DNA of 64,000 nucleotides from Archangiaceae bacterium. GTDB taxonomy: Bacteria; Myxococcota; Myxococcia; Myxococcales; Myxococcaceae. The stretch is from assembly GCA_016714225.1 (NCBI GenBank), contig JADJNS010000023.1, positions 62,001 through 126,000 of the forward strand, in the 5' to 3' direction. A model generated the notes under the pieces. That model worked only from the letters and a program-made list of their open reading frames with translations, was not told the DNA's origin and searched no databases. Below are positions 63,801 through 64,000 of this stretch, one piece after another. Made by a program: the position numbers and the translations under genes. The first letter of the stretch is position 1. Every line of letters begins with the position of its first letter.

Positions 63801-64000
63801 CGGCACCGCCGAGTTCCACGGCACCCGCGACCTGCCTTCAGCCGACCGGGTGGCCGACGTGCTGCTGGTCGAGCCCAACGGGCCCAGCCGCTTTCTGGTC
63901 ACGCCCGAGTCGAAGCCCGAAGACAACACCAGCTCGCTCGACCTCACCGTGACGCTCGCCCCCGACGGCAGCGCCGAGGTGAAGGGCGTCACGCAGGTGA
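60883..64000 (+). CDS. TPR/DUF3857/transglutaminase-like protein, partial at right edge
   Basis: At least 1039 codons; the gene runs off the window without a stop. It starts at ATG 60883, or 60901 for a shorter version, both giving a signal peptide (MVLFLAAALSAAPVA). After an unusual N-terminal module come about five to seven TPRs (residues about 330-590), a DUF3857-like region, and a transglutaminase-like domain. The catalytic triad is visible: Cys in FGDCKDKAS, His in FNHAIAY, Asp in FLDGTAEFH. It is predicted to be periplasmic. DUF3857/transglutaminase proteins are common and poorly understood; an envelope peptide-modifying role is inferred. Confidence 0.87.
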   Translation, partial: MTCPVEMVLFLAAALSAAPVARPPTPAGPPDENPVATRARMLGKEALTKSTTLEGAPALIRLHAMLGEVDDLNLLAEPYAMLLGRAVVNREVRTLARLFFADVEAARGRTTRSGEVLEPLGFVTDFYATGGFDNEGKGGCDTDYGPEAAPDLKSTYPGKGREVRWRKVPARTATGFVELSTLLRPSSGVVAYALTFLQADLETRVNLGLGTSGAYRLYVNGVKVSASDAYHLPQIDQARVQVRLRKGLNRVLVKLCHESGPLGFYLRHERAEGAPVSAKVALPESVPPLEKGTPPMGAPVPTLTDGWAALVKARPNDAGLRSDYATVLSYSRAYDERELTAYREADKASAAKSDDVDLHLRAAALDSQDFNERRRHLTAAYQLDPKSPWTRLALAQHELGQEHPELALPMFEALMKDHPRLSQAWLGKARCLEALAQKPAALNLVEEAFALMPHAPAVAREAAAQARKLDRLDEAEGRMRTALALRFDDTGLRSSLASLLADMGKVDAATQQLERLLVLDPYDNAVRLRLAELYAANGNGPRADATFAAARLFAPEEPDVYEREGRALLQAGRRDDALASFQESLKLRPQNPALKEALRALHGQEAAPGIAETFTVPPLLKELPKGSTEDAIFLADVTAIRVQTNGLSSRFHQMVVKVLNDRGVESFRQWPITYSPDRQEVRVLKARLTKSDGSVVDSYGDQDQHMNEPWTGMYYDARARVLSFPALMPGDTLELQWRVEDTALENLLSDYFGDLDSVQSSYPKLRYRYVVDMPKDRPLYWNKATLPAWVKTAQAPRDDRIAWRFEASNVPKLVPEPNMPGMSEVAATLHVSTYQSWEQVGRYWWGLVKDQLTPNDELNKTVDTVLKGIDRKDTAKVVQAIYGFVVTNTRYVALEFGIHGYKPYRVDRVLARRFGDCKDKASLIVAMLKAGGVDARLVLLRMRNLGALTAEPASLAAFNHAIAYVPALDLFLDGTAEFHGTRDLPSADRVADVLLVEPNGPSRFLVTPESKPEDNTSSLDLTVTLAPDGSAEVKGVTQV

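Noticed and set aside
61561..63819. A 752-codon open frame on the minus strand
   Set aside because: It is antisense to the TPR/transglutaminase gene with clear catalytic motifs, and is His/Arg/Val-rich with no domain.

Overview
The window is high-GC DNA, very strongly G/C at third codon positions. It is densely packed with genes that often overlap by 4 bases (ATGA or GTGA). The gene content suggests a member of the Myxococcota, the myxobacteria and relatives. The evidence is many short-lipobox lipoproteins with Gly/Ala/Thr or Cys-rich linkers, a eukaryotic-type Ser/Thr kinase in a TPR/lipoprotein operon, PilZ proteins, hybrid two-component systems and few annotated homologues. This assignment is inference; no rRNA or tRNA gene was seen.

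Layout. Positions 1-6117 hold a giant fibronectin-type-III lipoprotein and small exported proteins. Positions 6118-12446 hold a complete tripartite RND efflux operon (tetR, membrane-fusion protein, RND pump, TolC) with an operator-like palindrome just upstream of tetR. Positions 12687-17554 hold a membrane-anchored protein, a Cys-rich lipoprotein with ADAM-disintegrin-like repeats, a 56-bp inverted repeat and an O-antigen ligase-like protein. Positions 17526-23573, all on the minus strand, hold a thioredoxin, a kinase/TPR/lipoprotein operon, a peroxiredoxin and a thiol-redox operon (VKOR-DsbA fusion, OmpA-like protein, TlpA-like lipoprotein). Positions 23641-34190 hold a DUF1444-like protein, a FadF/HdrD-like Fe-S membrane oxidoreductase, a frameshifted metallopeptidase, a receiver-kinase hybrid, exported proteins, a PilZ protein and a beta-propeller-like protein.

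Positions 34191-42915 carry an SMP-30-like lipoprotein, a lone receiver, and a GABA/polyamine catabolic set (aldehyde dehydrogenase, GABA aminotransferase, APC permease). These are followed by a minus-strand operon of AdoMet decarboxylase (speD), a DUF4178 protein, a 54-residue protein and a DUF350 protein. Positions 42932-46785 are a second operon: ECF sigma factor, FecR-type protein, outer-membrane-like protein and vWA lipoprotein. The FecR gene carries two in-frame palindromic repeat insertions. Positions 47043-51767 hold a DODA-type dioxygenase, a VIT1/CCC1-like transporter and a translationally coupled hybrid kinase with an NtrC-type regulator.

Positions 51790-59498 are the least explained stretch. 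An ATLF-like zinc metallopeptidase diverges from a tightly overlapping operon, with a perfect 13-bp dyad between them. The operon encodes a protein of unknown function, an HTH domain fused to an ABC1/UbiB atypical kinase, and two adjacent proteins built from short helical repeats. A Gly/Ala-rich Tat-type lipoprotein follows. This is the best candidate in the window for an undescribed system. The window ends with a PilZ/coiled-coil protein and a large TPR/DUF3857/transglutaminase protein that runs off the right edge.
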